A DNA stretch of 64,000 nt from Paractinoplanes polyasparticus. Its GTDB lineage: Bacteria > Actinomycetota > Actinomycetes > Mycobacteriales > Micromonosporaceae. Location of the stretch: contig NZ_JAHWFK010000007.1 of assembly GCF_019710575.1 (NCBI RefSeq), positions 248,001 to 312,000 of the forward strand, given 5' to 3'. Shown here in pieces: positions 23,334 to 33,977 of the stretch (positions are counted from its first letter, which is position 1; each line of letters opens with the position of its first letter). The translations under genes and the position numbers were made by a program. A model generated the notes under the pieces. It had not been told where the DNA came from. It saw only the letters and a list, made by a program, of their open reading frames with translations, and ran no database searches.

Positions 23334-25001
23334 GTGACTCCCGCCAAGCTTGCTGCCACCGTTCTCTCAGCTGCTCGTGCCGTGTTCGAGACCCGCGGCC
23401 TCGACCTCTCGGCGCTGCCCGCGACGACGACGGTCGAGCGACCCCGCAGCCCCGAGCACGGTGACTACGCGTCCACGCTGGCGCTGCAGCTGGGTAAGAA
23501 GGCCGGCGTGCCGCCGCGTGAGCTGGCCGCCGCCCTGGCCGAGGAGCTGGGGCGGCAGCCGGGCATCAAATCGGTCGAGATCGCCGGGCCGGGCTTCCTC
23601 AACATCCGGCTCGACGCGGCCGCCGCGGGCGTGCTGGCGCGCGACATCGTGCTGGCCGGCCCGGCGTACGGGCACACCGCCACCCTGACCGGCGAGCGGA
23701 TCAACCTCGAGTTCGTCTCGGCCAATCCGACCGGCCCGGTGCATGTCGGCGGCGTCCGGTGGGCGGCGGTCGGTGACGCGCTGTCCCGGCTGCTGCGGGC
23801 GTCCGGCGCGACGGTCGGCACGGAGTATTACTTCAATGACGCAGGCTCCCAGATCGACCGGTTCGCCCGGTCGCTCTACGCCAGCGCCAAGGGCGAGCCC
23901 GCTCCCGAGGACGGCTACGGCGGCGCGTACATCGCCGAGATCGCCACGGCCGTGGTCGCCGAGGCGCCCGATGTGCTGAAGCTGGGCGAGCCCGTGGCGC
24001 TCGAGACGTTCCGGCGGGTCGGTGTCGAGCTGATGTTCGCCGAGATCAAGCAGTCGCTGACCGAGTTCGGCGTCGAGTTCGACACCTACTTCAACGAGAA
24101 GGACCTGCACGATCGGGGCGAGCTGCAGGAGGCCCTCGACCGGCTGCGCGAGCAGGGCCACATCTACGAGGCCGACGGCGCGACCTGGTTGCGCACGACC
24201 GAGTTCGGCGACGACAAGGACAGGGTGCTCCGCAAGTCCGACGGCGACTGGACGTACTTCGCCGCCGACTGCGCCTACTACCTCGACAAGCGCAAGCGCG
24301 GCTTCGACCGGGTCGTGATCATGTTGGGCGCCGACCACCACGGCTACATCGGCCGGATGAAGGCGATGGCGGCCTGCTTCGGCGACGACCCGGCCACCAA
24401 CCTCGAGATCCTGATCGGCCAGCTGGTCAACCTGGTGCGCGACGGCGAGCCGATGCGGATGAGCAAGCGGGCCGGAACGGTCATCACCCTGGAGGACTTC
24501 GTCGACGCCATCGGGGTCGACGCCACCCGGTACGCCCTGGCCCGTTACTCGTCCGACTCGCCCATCGACATCGACATCGACGAGTGGACCCGGGCCACCA
24601 AGGACAACAAGGTCTATTACGTGCAGTACGTCGCGGCCCGCACCGCCGGCGTGGCCCGCAACGCCGCCGAAGTGGGGCTGACCCGGGGCGAGCCCGGCGA
24701 TTTCCACCCCGAACTGCTCAGCCACGAGAAGGAGAACGACCTGCTCAAGGCGCTGGGCGAGTTCCCGGCGGTGGTGGCTCGCTCGGCTGCGCTGCGCGAG
24801 CCGCACCATGTCGCGCGCTACCTGGAGGAGGACGTGGCGGCCAACTTCCACCGCTTCTACGACAACTGCCGGGTGCTGCCGATGGGCGACGAGCCCATCA
24901 CGGACGTCCACCGCGCCCGTCTCTGGCTGAACGACGCCACCCGTACGGTGATCGCCAACGGTTTGGGCCTGCTCGGCGTCTCGGCGCCCGAAAGGATGTA
25001 G
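23334..25001 (+). CDS. argS: Arginyl-tRNA synthetase
   Basis: A 555-residue class I synthetase that charges tRNA-Arg. The N-terminal Add1 domain (about residues 1-90) is followed by the Rossmann catalytic domain, whose HIGH motif reads HVGG in [12 protein letters not shown], and whose KMSKS equivalent is MRMSKRAG near residue 385. The C-terminal anticodon-binding DALR domain ends in [13 protein letters not shown]. The GTG start lacks a Shine-Dalgarno site. TAGCAT (23322-23327) ends 6 nt upstream, so the mRNA is probably leaderless. It heads the argS-lysA-hom cluster, and tRNA-Arg(CCG) lies 1.6 kb away. Confidence 0.97.
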   Translation: MTPAKLAATVLSAARAVFETRGLDLSALPATTTVERPRSPEHGDYASTLALQLGKKAGVPPRELAAALAEELGRQPGIKSVEIAGPGFLNIRLDAAAAGVLARDIVLAGPAYGHTATLTGERINLEFVSANPTGPVHVGGVRWAAVGDALSRLLRASGATVGTEYYFNDAGSQIDRFARSLYASAKGEPAPEDGYGGAYIAEIATAVVAEAPDVLKLGEPVALETFRRVGVELMFAEIKQSLTEFGVEFDTYFNEKDLHDRGELQEALDRLREQGHIYEADGATWLRTTEFGDDKDRVLRKSDGDWTYFAADCAYYLDKRKRGFDRVVIMLGADHHGYIGRMKAMAACFGDDPATNLEILIGQLVNLVRDGEPMRMSKRAGTVITLEDFVDAIGVDATRYALARYSSDSPIDIDIDEWTRATKDNKVYYVQYVAARTAGVARNAAEVGLTRGEPGDFHPELLSHEKENDLLKALGEFPAVVARSAALREPHHVARYLEEDVAANFHRFYDNCRVLPMGDEPITDVHRARLWLNDATRTVIANGLGLLGVSAPERM

Positions 25002-25003
25002 GG

Positions 25004-26389
25004 ATGCGAGCTCATGAGGCCGGGGCGCTGCACGGCGACCTCGGACAGCGGGGACCGGCCTGGTTGCGCACCCCCCACGACGTGAACGCACTCGTGCCGC
25101 AGCTCTGGCCGCGCACGGTGATCCGCGCCGAGGCCGGCCACCTCGAGATCGGCGGGGTGAGCGTCGCCGCCCTGGCCGAGCAGCACGGCACTCCGGCCTA
25201 CCTGCTCGACGAGGACGACCTGCGGTCCCGCTGCCGCGACTTCGCGTCGGCGTTCGCCGAGGCCGACGTCTTCTACGCGGGCAAGTCGTTCCTCTGCAAG
25301 GCCGTGGTCCGGGTCATCGACGAGGAGGGTCTGTTCCTGGACGTCTGCTCGGGCGGCGAACTGGCGGTGGCGCTGGCGGCCGGCTTCCCGCCCGAGCGCA
25401 TGGGGTTCCACGGCAACAACAAGTCGGTACGCGAGCTCACCCGGGCGCTCGACGCCGGGGTGGGCCGGATCATCGTCGACTCGTTCCAGGAGATCGACCG
25501 GCTCACCGCCCTGGCCACTGAGAAACAACAGAGGCCGCAAGTTCTCGTCCGGGTGACGGTCGGGGTCGAGGCGCACACCCACGAGTTCATCGCGACCGCC
25601 CACGAGGACCAGAAGTTCGGCTTCTCGCTGGCCGGCGGCGCGGCCTACCAGGCGGCCATCAAGATCCTCGACGAGGACGTCCTCGAGCTGCGCGGCCTGC
25701 ACTCGCACATCGGCTCGCAGATCTTCGACACCAACGGCTTCGAGGTCGCTGCCCGCCGCGTGCTGGAGCTGCAGGCGCAGATCCGCGACGCGCGCGGCGT
25801 CGAGCTGCCCGACCTCGACCTGGGTGGCGGTTTCGGCATCGCGTACACCACGCAGGACGACCCGAGCAGCGCCGGTGACCTGGCCAAGCGCATCAACAAG
25901 ATCGTCGAGTCGGAATGTGAGCTCGCGTCGCTGCGCAAGCCGAAGCTCTCGATCGAGCCGGGCCGGGCGATCGTCGGGCCGTCGGTCCTGACGCTCTACG
26001 AGATCGGCACGGTCAAGGACGTCGACGGCATCCGCACCTATGTGAGCGTCGACGGTGGCATGAGCGACAACATCCGTACGGCGCTCTACGACGCCTCCTA
26101 CTCGGCGACGATCGCCGGCCGGGCGAGCGTCGCCGAGCCGATCCTGGCCCGCGTGGTGGGAAAGCATTGTGAATCCGGGGACATCGTCGTGAAGGATGAA
26201 TTCCTGCCCGCCGACGTGCAGCCCGGAGATCTTCTCGCCGTGCCCGGCACCGGCGCCTACTGCCGGAGCATGGCCAGCAACTACAACCACGTCCCTCGGC
26301 CGCCCGTGGTGGCGGTGCGCGACGGCGCCTCGCGCGTGATCGTGCGGCGGGAGACCGAGGACGACCTGCTCGCATTGGATGTTGGATGA
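25004..26389 (+). CDS. lysA: Diaminopimelate decarboxylase
   Basis: A 461-residue PLP enzyme that converts meso-diaminopimelate to lysine, the last step of lysine synthesis. It is a fold-type III barrel with PLP Lys94 (FYAGKSFLCKA), glycine loop GGGFGIAY, EPGRAIVG, and the substrate Cys in GKHCESGD near residue 390. The ATG at 25004 lies two bases after the argS stop; the frame continues upstream only as an argS shadow. It overlaps hom by 4 bp (ATGA), so the three genes are one operon of aspartate-family metabolism. Confidence 0.97.
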   Translation: MRAHEAGALHGDLGQRGPAWLRTPHDVNALVPQLWPRTVIRAEAGHLEIGGVSVAALAEQHGTPAYLLDEDDLRSRCRDFASAFAEADVFYAGKSFLCKAVVRVIDEEGLFLDVCSGGELAVALAAGFPPERMGFHGNNKSVRELTRALDAGVGRIIVDSFQEIDRLTALATEKQQRPQVLVRVTVGVEAHTHEFIATAHEDQKFGFSLAGGAAYQAAIKILDEDVLELRGLHSHIGSQIFDTNGFEVAARRVLELQAQIRDARGVELPDLDLGGGFGIAYTTQDDPSSAGDLAKRINKIVESECELASLRKPKLSIEPGRAIVGPSVLTLYEIGTVKDVDGIRTYVSVDGGMSDNIRTALYDASYSATIAGRASVAEPILARVVGKHCESGDIVVKDEFLPADVQPGDLLAVPGTGAYCRSMASNYNHVPRPPVVAVRDGASRVIVRRETEDDLLALDVG

Positions 26390-27696
26390 GCGTGAGTAAA
26401 CCCATCCGCCTGGCCCTGCTCGGCTGCGGAACTGTCGGGTCGGAAGTCGTACGCCTGCTGCACCGTCAGGCCGAAGACCTGACCGCGCGGATCGGCGCCC
26501 CGCTCGAGGTCGCCGGCATTGCGGTGCGCCGCCTCGGCCGGGAACGCGGTGACCTGCCGATCGACCCGGGTCTGTTCACCACCGACGCGCTCGGCCTGGT
26601 CAAGCGGGACGACGTCGACGTGGTGATCGAGGTGGTGGGTGGCATCGAGCCGGCCCGCACCTGGCTGGTCGAGGCGCTGCGCGCGGGCAAGAGCGTGGTC
26701 ACGGCGAACAAGGCGCTGCTGGCCGAGGACGGCGCGGCGCTGCACGACGCGGCCGCCGAGGGCGGCGCCGACCTCTACTACGAGGCGTCCGTGGCCGGGG
26801 CGATCCCGCTGCTGCGCCCGTTGCGCGAGTCGCTGCACGGCGACCGGGTCACCCGGGTCACCGGCATCGTGAACGGCACGACCAACTTCATCCTGTCGTC
26901 GATGGACGCCACCGGGGCCGGCTTCAGCGAGGCGCTCGACGAGGCAGGCGAACTGGGGTACGCCGAGGCCGACCCGACGGCCGACGTCGAGGGCTTCGAC
27001 GCCGCGGCCAAGGCGGCCATCCTCGCCTCGCTCGCCTTCCACAGCCGGGTCACCGCGGCCGACGTCTTCCGTGAGGGCATGACCGGGGTGACCGCCGGCG
27101 ACATGGCCAGCGCGAAAGAGATGGGCTGCACGATCAAGCTGCTGTGCATCGCCGAGCGCGGGCCCGACGAGTCGGGGCAGGAATCGGTCAGCGTACGGGT
27201 GCACCCGGCGATGATCCCGCGGAGCCACCCGCTGGCCGGCGTGGGCGACGCCTTCAACGCCGTCTTCATCGAGGCCGACGCGGCCGGGCAGCTGATGTTC
27301 TACGGCCGGGGCGCGGGCGGCATGCCGACCGCGAGCGCGGTGCTGGGCGACATCGTGGCGGCGGCCCGCAACCGGCTCGCGGGCACCCGCGCGCCGAGCG
27401 AGAGCAACTACGCCCACCTGCCGATCCGGCCGATCGGCGCGGCCATGACGCGCTACCACATCAGCCTCGACGTGGCCGAGCGCCCGGGTGTCCTGGCCGC
27501 CGTGGCCGGGGTGTTCGCCCAGCACGAGGTGTCGATCGCGACGGTCCGTCAGTCGGGCCGGGCCGAGGACGCCAAGCTGGTGATCGTCACCCACGGCGCG
27601 CCCGACGCGAACCTGGCCGCCACGGTCGAAGATCTGGGCCGGCTCGACATCGTCCGGTCCATCGCCAGCGTGCTGCGGGTCGAGGGCGGCGCCTGA
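26386..27696 (+). CDS. hom: Homoserine dehydrogenase
   Basis: A 436-residue NAD(P)H-dependent enzyme that reduces aspartate semialdehyde to homoserine. The Rossmann motif GCGTVGSEV is at residues 12-20, the catalytic-domain signature VTANKALLAED is near residue 105, and ASVAGAIPLL then NGTTNFIL follow. A C-terminal ACT domain (from about residue 355: HISLDVAERPGVLAAVAGVF) mediates threonine feedback in the family. The start overlaps lysA. An 86-bp gap separates it from thrC. Confidence 0.97.
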   Translation: MSVSKPIRLALLGCGTVGSEVVRLLHRQAEDLTARIGAPLEVAGIAVRRLGRERGDLPIDPGLFTTDALGLVKRDDVDVVIEVVGGIEPARTWLVEALRAGKSVVTANKALLAEDGAALHDAAAEGGADLYYEASVAGAIPLLRPLRESLHGDRVTRVTGIVNGTTNFILSSMDATGAGFSEALDEAGELGYAEADPTADVEGFDAAAKAAILASLAFHSRVTAADVFREGMTGVTAGDMASAKEMGCTIKLLCIAERGPDESGQESVSVRVHPAMIPRSHPLAGVGDAFNAVFIEADAAGQLMFYGRGAGGMPTASAVLGDIVAAARNRLAGTRAPSESNYAHLPIRPIGAAMTRYHISLDVAERPGVLAAVAGVFAQHEVSIATVRQSGRAEDAKLVIVTHGAPDANLAATVEDLGRLDIVRSIASVLRVEGGA

Positions 27697-27782
27697 AGTC
27701 CCAATTGATGGACATCCGGTCTCAAGATTCGGAGTTCTGCGGCACGCTGGGCCGAGTTCGTAAAACGTAGAGGAGCGCAGCC

Positions 27783-28832
27783 ATGTATCGGGGACTCATC
27801 GAGGCGTATCGGGACCGTCTGCCGGTCACCGACAAGACCCCGGTGGTCACGCTGCACGAGGGCAACACGCCGCTCGTGCCGGCGCCGGCGCTGTCCTCGC
27901 GTACGGGGGCCGACGTCTACCTGAAGGTCGAGGGGGCCAACCCGACCGGCTCGTTCAAGGACCGCGGCATGACCATGGCCGTGTCCAAGGCGGTCGAGGA
28001 GGGCGCGAAGGCCATCATCTGCGCGTCCACCGGCAACACCAGCGCCTCGGCCGCGGCCTACGCGGCCCGGGCCGGCATCACCTGCGCGGTCCTCGTGCCG
28101 CAGGGCAAGATCGCGCTCGGCAAGCTGGCCCAGGCACTGGTGCACGGGGCCAAGCTGCTGCAGGTCAACGGCAACTTCGACGACTGCCTCGCGCTCGCCT
28201 CGAAGCTGTCGCAGGACTTCCCGGTCTCGCTGGTCAACTCGGTCAACATCTTCCGCCTGCACGGGCAGAAGACGGCGGCCTTCGAGATCGTCGAGGCGCT
28301 GGGCGACGCCCCCGACATCCACTGCCTGCCGGTCGGCAACGCCGGCAACATCTCGGCGTACTGGATGGGTTACCAGGAGGACAAGGAGGCGGGCAACAGT
28401 TCCCGCCTGCCCCGCATGTTCGGCTTCCAGGCCTCCGGCGCCGCGCCCATCGTCACCGGCAAGGTGGTCGAGGAGCCGTCGACGATCGCCACCGCCATCC
28501 GCATCGGCAACCCGGCCAGCTGGACCAAGGCGCTGGACGCCCGGGACTCGTCCGGCGGCCTGATCAACGCCGTCACCGACCGCGAGATCCTCACGGCCTA
28601 CCGGTTGCTCGCCCGCGAGGTGGGCGTCTTCGTCGAACTGGGCAGCGCGGCCAGCGTGGCGGGCCTGCTGCAGCAGGCGGCCGAGGGCCGGATCCCGGCC
28701 GGGGCGACCGTGGTCTGCACGGTGACCGGCCACGGCCTGAAGGACCCGGAGTGGGCGATCTCGACCGCGCCCTCGCCGACCACGATCCAGAACGACGTGC
28801 TGATCGCCGCGCGGGAGCTAGGCCTCGCCTGA
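27783..28832 (+). CDS. thrC: Threonine synthase
   Basis: A 349-residue PLP enzyme that converts O-phosphohomoserine to threonine. PLP Lys59 lies in [11 protein letters not shown]. The Ser/Asn-rich phosphate loop appears as [17 protein letters not shown], and the second glycine loop as [13 protein letters not shown]. It is the short form typical of actinobacteria. GAGGAGC forms the ribosome site. It is likely co-transcribed with hom. Its last 15 bp overlap the convergent marR gene. The kinase thrB, which makes the substrate, lies 5 kb away. Confidence 0.96.
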   Translation: MYRGLIEAYRDRLPVTDKTPVVTLHEGNTPLVPAPALSSRTGADVYLKVEGANPTGSFKDRGMTMAVSKAVEEGAKAIICASTGNTSASAAAYAARAGITCAVLVPQGKIALGKLAQALVHGAKLLQVNGNFDDCLALASKLSQDFPVSLVNSVNIFRLHGQKTAAFEIVEALGDAPDIHCLPVGNAGNISAYWMGYQEDKEAGNSSRLPRMFGFQASGAAPIVTGKVVEEPSTIATAIRIGNPASWTKALDARDSSGGLINAVTDREILTAYRLLAREVGVFVELGSAASVAGLLQQAAEGRIPAGATVVCTVTGHGLKDPEWAISTAPSPTTIQNDVLIAARELGLA

Positions 28833-29309
28833 GTCGGCCGCCTTCAGGATCAGCGCCGTCGCCTGAGCGACGACCTCCAGCTCCTCGGCTGAGAGACGGC
28901 TGAGGAGCGTACGCATCTTCTCCTCGCCGGCATTGAAGATGCTCGCGATGAGGTCCTTACCCGCTCGTGTCAGCGCGATCCGGCGTACCCGCCGGTCGTG
29001 CGGGTCCTCCGCGCGGGCGACCAGATCCTGCACCACGAGCCGGTCGATCATGCCGGTCAGCGCGGCCGCGCCGATCCCGACCATGCCGGCCAGCTCACTG
29101 CCCGAGACAGAGCCGTGGCGCGCCAGCAGTATGAGGATTCTGAGCTGGGAAAGCGTCAGGTGTGAGGAGAAGAGCGGATCCGTCCGGTCCTCCGCGATCA
29201 CCTGCTGCAGCCGCTGCTGCGCGCCCATAATGTCCGCGATGAGCTGTTGTTTGTCGGCCAACGCCGCGGGCCCCTCTTCTTTACGCGCCGATGGCCGGAC
29301 TGAGTCCAT
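28818..29309 (-). CDS. MarR family transcriptional regulator
   Basis: A 163-residue winged-helix regulator. The DNA-binding core reads [20 protein letters not shown], then [20 protein letters not shown], with the wing in [17 protein letters not shown], the clearest MarR signature. It is divergent from an RND exporter 97 bp away, which it probably represses. ATG 29309 ([10 protein letters not shown]) is chosen; the frame stays open upstream without a better start. An inverted repeat in the shared intergenic region is the likely operator. It converges with thrC by 15 bp. Confidence 0.88.
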   Translation of the reverse strand: MDSVRPSARKEEGPAALADKQQLIADIMGAQQRLQQVIAEDRTDPLFSSHLTLSQLRILILLARHGSVSGSELAGMVGIGAAALTGMIDRLVVQDLVARAEDPHDRRVRRIALTRAGKDLIASIFNAGEEKMRTLLSRLSAEELEVVAQATALILKAADSGEA

Positions 29310-29352
29310 CTCATGACGGACGGTACCAGCGCGCCCCGGCGGAAAACCATTT

Positions 29353-29387
29353 GTTCGTGTCGGGCAAACTATTAATGCTGGACGAAC
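29353..29387. promoter_or_regulatory. Putative MarR operator between marR and RND gene
   Basis: GTTCGT (29353-29358) and ACGAAC (29382-29387) form an inverted repeat 23 bp apart around an AT-rich TATTAAT core, in the divergent promoter region. Confidence 0.45.
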
Positions 29388-29406
29388 TTTTACCGGGGGA
29401 GCCACC

Positions 29407-32400
29407 ATGTCCTTCCTGACCCGGCTGAGCCTGGCCAACCGAAGTCTCGTCGCCCTGATCGCCGTCGTGATCGCCGGCTTCGGGCTGTTCGCCATCCCAT
29501 CTCTCAAGCAGCAGCTGTTCCCGTCGATCGAGTTCCCCGCGGCCTTCGTGACCGCGACCCTGCCGGGCGCCGGCCCGGAGGTCATTCAGGACCAGATCAC
29601 CGAACCGCTCGAGGACGCGGCCAAGGGCCTCGACGGCATCGACAGCGTCACGTCGACGACCCGCGAGGGCATCGCCACGGTGACCGTCGCCTTCGTCTTC
29701 GGCACCGACATCGACGCCGCCGTCAACCAGCTCACCACCGCGGTCAACCGGGTGCAGCCGCAGCTGCCGGACGACGTCACGCCGACGATCTTCGCCGGCG
29801 GCACGGACGACATCCCGGCCATCGTGCTCGCGGCGTCGGGCGGGGGTGACGAGAGCGCGCTGCTCGACAAGCTCAACGACACGGTCGTACCCGAGCTCAA
29901 CGCGATCGACGGCGTGCGCGACACCCAGATCACCGGCGCCCGCGCGGCGCAGGTGGTGATCACGCCGGACCTGCCCAAGCTCGCCGCGGCCGGTGTCAAT
30001 CCGCAGGCGCTGACCACCGTGCTCCAGCAGAACGGCGTCTCGGTGCCGGCCGGCGCGGTCAACGAGGGCAGCCGGTCGCTGACCGTGCAGGTGGGCAGCT
30101 CGCTCACCTCGATCGACCAGCTCAAGCAGATCTATCTCACCGGCGCCCGGGGCCCGGTGCGGCTCGGCTCGGTCGCTACGGTCGAGAGCAAGCTGCCCGC
30201 CGCGACTTCGTACACGCGCACCGACGGCGTCAACAGCCTCGGCATCGCGGTCACCGCACGGCCCGACGGCAACCCCGTCGACATCTCCCACGCCGTACGG
30301 GACCAGCTGGCCGACCTCGAGACGGCGTCCGGAGCGAAGCTGACCGTCGTGGTCGACCAGGCGCCGTTCGTCGAGCGCTCGATCGAGAGCCTCACCACCG
30401 AGGGCCTGCTGGGCCTGGTGATGGCCGTGATCGTGATTCTGGTCTTCCTGCTGTCGATCCGCTCGACGCTGGTCACGGCCGTGTCGATCCCGCTCTCGGT
30501 GCTGATCGCGTTGATCGCGCTGTGGATCGGCGACTACACCCTCAACCTGCTCACCCTGGGCGCGCTGACCATCGCGGTCGGCCGGGTGGTGGACGACTCG
30601 ATCGTCGTCCTGGAGAACATCAAGCGACATCTGGAGTACGGCGAACCGAAGGTCCACGCGATCATCTCGGCCGTCAAGGAGGTGTCGGGCGCGGTCACCG
30701 CCTCGACCCTCACCACCGTCGCCGTGTTCGCGCCGATCGCCCTGGTCGGCGGCTTCGTCGGCCAGATCTTCTCGTCCTTCGCCATCACCGTCACCGTGGC
30801 CCTGCTGGCGTCGCTGTTCGTGGCCCTGACCGTGGTGCCCGTGCTGGCGTACTGGTTCCTCAAGCCGCCGCCGGCCGACGCCGACACCGAGGCGATCCGC
30901 CGGGCCGCCGAGGAGAAGGAGCGGCGCAACCCGCTGCAGCGCGGCTACCTGCCGGTGATCCGATTCGCGACCAAGCGGCGCTGGACCACGCTCGCCATCG
31001 GCCTGGCCGTGCTGATCGGCACGCTCGGCCTCTCGACCCGGCTCGAGACCAACTTCCTCGACCAGTCGGGTCAGGACTCGCTGAGCATCACCCAGGAGCT
31101 GCCGGTCGGCACCAACCTCCAGGCCACCGACGCCGCGGCCAAGCAGGTCGAGGGCGTGCTGGCCGACACCGAAGGGGTCAAGACCTACCAGGTGTCGCTG
31201 GGCAGCGGCGGCGACTTCAACCCGTTCGTCGGCGGCGGTGGCGCCAGCAGCGCCAGCTTCAACGTGGGCCTCGACGAGGACGCCGACGCCGTGAAGATCA
31301 CCGACGAGCTGCGCGAAAAATTCGCCGCGATGAACGGCATCGGCGAGGTCAGCATCGGCGCCGACTCCTCCGGGCTCGGCGGCGGCAACGAGCTCTCGGT
31401 GCAGGTCAAGGCAGCCGACGCGGAGGCTCTGACCAACGCGTCGGAGCAGGTGCAGAAGGCGATGACCGACACCGGCCTGGCCGAGGTCAGCAGCTCGCTG
31501 GCGGCCAGCGTCCCCCGCCTCGACGTGGTCGTGAAGCGCGAGGCCGCAGCCCGGGCCGGGTTGACCGAGGCCACCATCGCGCAGACCGTCGCGGGCGCGT
31601 TCCGGGCGGCTCCGGCCGGGCGGATCACGGTCGACGGCGCCAGCCAGGACGTGGTGATCTCGTTCGGCACCGCGCCGGCCGACCCGGCGGCGCTGCGGGC
31701 CCTGCCGCTCACCACTGCCCGCGGCCCGGTGCCGCTGAGCACCGTGGCCGACGTCAAGGAGGTCAACGGTCCCGAGGAGGTCACCCGGGTCGACGGCGAC
31801 CGCACGGTCACCGTCACCGGCACCAACACCGGTTCCGACCTGGGCGCGGCCACCCGCGACCTGCAGAAGAGGCTGGACGGGCTGACCCTGGCGGCCGGCG
31901 CCACGGCCACCATCGGCGGCGCCAGCGCCGACCAGGCCGAGGCGTTCCAGCAGCTGGGCCTGGCCGTGCTGGCGGCCATCGCGATCGTCTTCATCATCAT
32001 GGTGGCGACGTTCCGCAGCCTCATCCAGCCGGTGATCCTGCTGGTCTCCATCCCGTTCGCGGCGACCGGCGCGATCGGCCTGCTGCTGATCACCGGGACC
32101 CCGCTGGGTGTGCCGGCCCTGATCGGTGTGCTGATGTTGGTAGGCATTGTGGTGACGAACGCCATCGTGCTCATGGACCTCATCAACCACTACCGGGCGG
32201 CCGGCATGGGCGTGCAGGAAGCGGTGATCGAGGGTGGCCGGCACCGTCTGCGGCCGATCCTGATGACCGCCATCGCGACCATCTTCGCGCTGATCCCGAT
32301 GGCGCTGGGCCTCACCGGCGAGGGCGGCTTCATCTCGCAGCCACTGGCCATTGTGGTCATCGGCGGTCTGATCAGCTCGACGCTGCTCACCCTGGTGCTG

Positions 32401-32619
32401 GTGCCGACGCTCTACACCATGGTCGAGAACAGCAAGGAGAAGCGCCGCCGCAAGCGCCTGGCCAAGCAGGGTGTGACTCCTCCGCCGGACGCGCCGGACG
32501 AGGTCGTCGACGATGCGGAGCCGCAGCCCGAGCCGCAGCCCAGCGGCGCCCTGCGCGGCTACACCGACCAGTTCGAGGTGCTGAAGATGCCGAAGGGCCC
32601 GAAGCCGGCCCAGGAGTAG
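29407..32619 (+). CDS. RND superfamily efflux permease (SwrC/AcrB-like)
   Basis: A 1070-residue inner-membrane proton antiporter of the HAE1/AcrB type. It has an N-terminal helix after LSLANRSLVALIAVVIAGFG, two large extracytoplasmic loops (about residues 35-320 and 550-860), and TM4 with the proton-relay aspartates in VGRVVDDSIVVLENIKRH near residue 395. A second helix bundle lies at about 870-1020. No membrane-fusion or outer-membrane partner is encoded nearby, as expected for a Gram-positive SwrC-like pump. The C-terminal tail is charged and Pro-rich. The substrate is unknown; control by the divergent MarR protein is likely. Confidence 0.93.
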   Translation: MSFLTRLSLANRSLVALIAVVIAGFGLFAIPSLKQQLFPSIEFPAAFVTATLPGAGPEVIQDQITEPLEDAAKGLDGIDSVTSTTREGIATVTVAFVFGTDIDAAVNQLTTAVNRVQPQLPDDVTPTIFAGGTDDIPAIVLAASGGGDESALLDKLNDTVVPELNAIDGVRDTQITGARAAQVVITPDLPKLAAAGVNPQALTTVLQQNGVSVPAGAVNEGSRSLTVQVGSSLTSIDQLKQIYLTGARGPVRLGSVATVESKLPAATSYTRTDGVNSLGIAVTARPDGNPVDISHAVRDQLADLETASGAKLTVVVDQAPFVERSIESLTTEGLLGLVMAVIVILVFLLSIRSTLVTAVSIPLSVLIALIALWIGDYTLNLLTLGALTIAVGRVVDDSIVVLENIKRHLEYGEPKVHAIISAVKEVSGAVTASTLTTVAVFAPIALVGGFVGQIFSSFAITVTVALLASLFVALTVVPVLAYWFLKPPPADADTEAIRRAAEEKERRNPLQRGYLPVIRFATKRRWTTLAIGLAVLIGTLGLSTRLETNFLDQSGQDSLSITQELPVGTNLQATDAAAKQVEGVLADTEGVKTYQVSLGSGGDFNPFVGGGGASSASFNVGLDEDADAVKITDELREKFAAMNGIGEVSIGADSSGLGGGNELSVQVKAADAEALTNASEQVQKAMTDTGLAEVSSSLAASVPRLDVVVKREAAARAGLTEATIAQTVAGAFRAAPAGRITVDGASQDVVISFGTAPADPAALRALPLTTARGPVPLSTVADVKEVNGPEEVTRVDGDRTVTVTGTNTGSDLGAATRDLQKRLDGLTLAAGATATIGGASADQAEAFQQLGLAVLAAIAIVFIIMVATFRSLIQPVILLVSIPFAATGAIGLLLITGTPLGVPALIGVLMLVGIVVTNAIVLMDLINHYRAAGMGVQEAVIEGGRHRLRPILMTAIATIFALIPMALGLTGEGGFISQPLAIVVIGGLISSTLLTLVLVPTLYTMVENSKEKRRRKRLAKQGVTPPPDAPDEVVDDAEPQPEPQPSGALRGYTDQFEVLKMPKGPKPAQE

Positions 32620-32627
32620 GGGCAAGC

Positions 32628-32661
32628 CCCCGGGCGACCGGCCGCCACCGGTCGCCCGGGG
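32628..32661 (+). terminator. Terminator of the RND gene
   Basis: A perfect 14-bp stem CCCCGGGCGACCGG with loop CCGCCA, starting 9 bp after the stop. There is no T-tract. Confidence 0.75.
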
Positions 32662-32683
32662 CCGGGCAGTAACGTGCCTGTAC

Positions 32684-33916
32684 GTGGCAACAGCGTTCTC
32701 GGTCGTTACCGGCAACCGTGACTTCCGGCGGCTCTTCGCGGCCGAGCTGGTCGTCTTCGGCGCCGACTGGTTTGTGATGATCCCCCTGCTCGTGCTTCTG
32801 CCCGAGCTCACCGGCAGCGGCGTCTGGGGCGGCCTGGTGCTGGCCGCCGACACCGGCATCAACGCGCTGCTGCTGCCCTACACCGGCACGGTGGCCGACC
32901 GGTTCGACCGGCGCAAAATTCTGATCATCGCCAACATCGCCGCCTTCGCCGCGGTGTTGCTGCTCTTCACGGTACGGTCAGCCGCGACCGCGCCCCTGGC
33001 TCTGGTGGCGATCGGGGCGATGGCCGTGGCGAAGGCCTTCTATTCACCGGCCGCCTCGGCCGCGCTGCCCAACGTCGTCGACCCGCCGGACCTCGCCGCG
33101 GCGAACACCGTCTCGGGTTCGGCCTGGGGCACGATGACGATCGTCGGCGCCTCGCTGGGCGGCGTGGTGGGTGCGGTTTTCGGCCCGTACGTCTGCTTCG
33201 GAGTCACCGCCACGCTGCTGCTGCTCGGGGCCGGGCTGACCACGACTATCCGGCGCCCGCTGCAGGCCGGTCGCGAAGCCGGCACGCCCGCGCCCCGCAC
33301 CTGGCACGCGTTGCGCGAGTCGTTCGGCTATCTGCGAGCCAATCCCCGCATCCGCGCCCTGGTGACCGTCAAGATGGCGGCCGGGCTCGGCAACGGCGTG
33401 CTCACCGTCTTCCCGCTGATCGCCGGCCTGCACGGCGCCGGCGTGCTCGGGGCCGGCCTTCTCTTCGCGGTACGCGGGGCGGGCGCACTGGCCGGCCCCT
33501 TCGTCCTGGGACCGGTGATCCGCCGCCGTTCCTGGCTTTTCCCGGGGCTGGCCCTCTCGATGGCGTTGTACGGCCTCGGCTATCTGGGCGTGGCCGTGGC
33601 GTCGTGGTTCCCGCTGGTGCTGGTGCTCGTCTTCGTGGCCCACCTCGCGGGCGGGGCCAATTGGGTGCTGTCGAACTACGCGCTGCAGGGCGAGGTGCCG
33701 GACCGGCTGCGCGGGCGGGTCTTCTCGACCGACCTCATGCTGGCCACGCTGGCCATCGCGATCAGCCAGCTGGGCGCGACGGCGGTGGTCGACATCGTCG
33801 ACGAGTGGATCATTCTGGCCGGCTGCGGAGCGGTGACCCTGACGTACGCGGTCGTCTGGCGGATCGCGACCCGCCGGCTCGCGCCCGGCGAGCCCTCAGC
33901 GGTCGGGGCTGAATGA
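32684..33916 (+). CDS. MFS transporter (MFS_3/enterobactin-exporter type)
   Basis: A 410-residue membrane transporter with about 12 hydrophobic helices. Between helices 2 and 3 the motif A equivalent is GTVADRFDRRKILI. The layout resembles EntS-like and macrolide-type exporters. The substrate is unknown. The GTG start at 32684 lacks a ribosome site. A TAACGT (32670-32675) 8 nt before it could be a -10 element placed right after the preceding terminator. It is followed by thrB in the same direction after 61 bp. Confidence 0.88.
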   Translation: MATAFSVVTGNRDFRRLFAAELVVFGADWFVMIPLLVLLPELTGSGVWGGLVLAADTGINALLLPYTGTVADRFDRRKILIIANIAAFAAVLLLFTVRSAATAPLALVAIGAMAVAKAFYSPAASAALPNVVDPPDLAAANTVSGSAWGTMTIVGASLGGVVGAVFGPYVCFGVTATLLLLGAGLTTTIRRPLQAGREAGTPAPRTWHALRESFGYLRANPRIRALVTVKMAAGLGNGVLTVFPLIAGLHGAGVLGAGLLFAVRGAGALAGPFVLGPVIRRRSWLFPGLALSMALYGLGYLGVAVASWFPLVLVLVFVAHLAGGANWVLSNYALQGEVPDRLRGRVFSTDLMLATLAIAISQLGATAVVDIVDEWIILAGCGAVTLTYAVVWRIATRRLAPGEPSAVGAE

Positions 33917-33977
33917 CCGGAGCCGGTCGTCCGGGTGCGGCAACTCCGCGACAGTGATCAAGCCCTAGCATGATGCG

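Noticed and set aside
29311..32862. An 1183-codon minus-strand frame opposite the RND gene
   Set aside because: Low-complexity Arg/Gln/His/Asp-rich translation, the usual shadow of a GC-rich coding strand.
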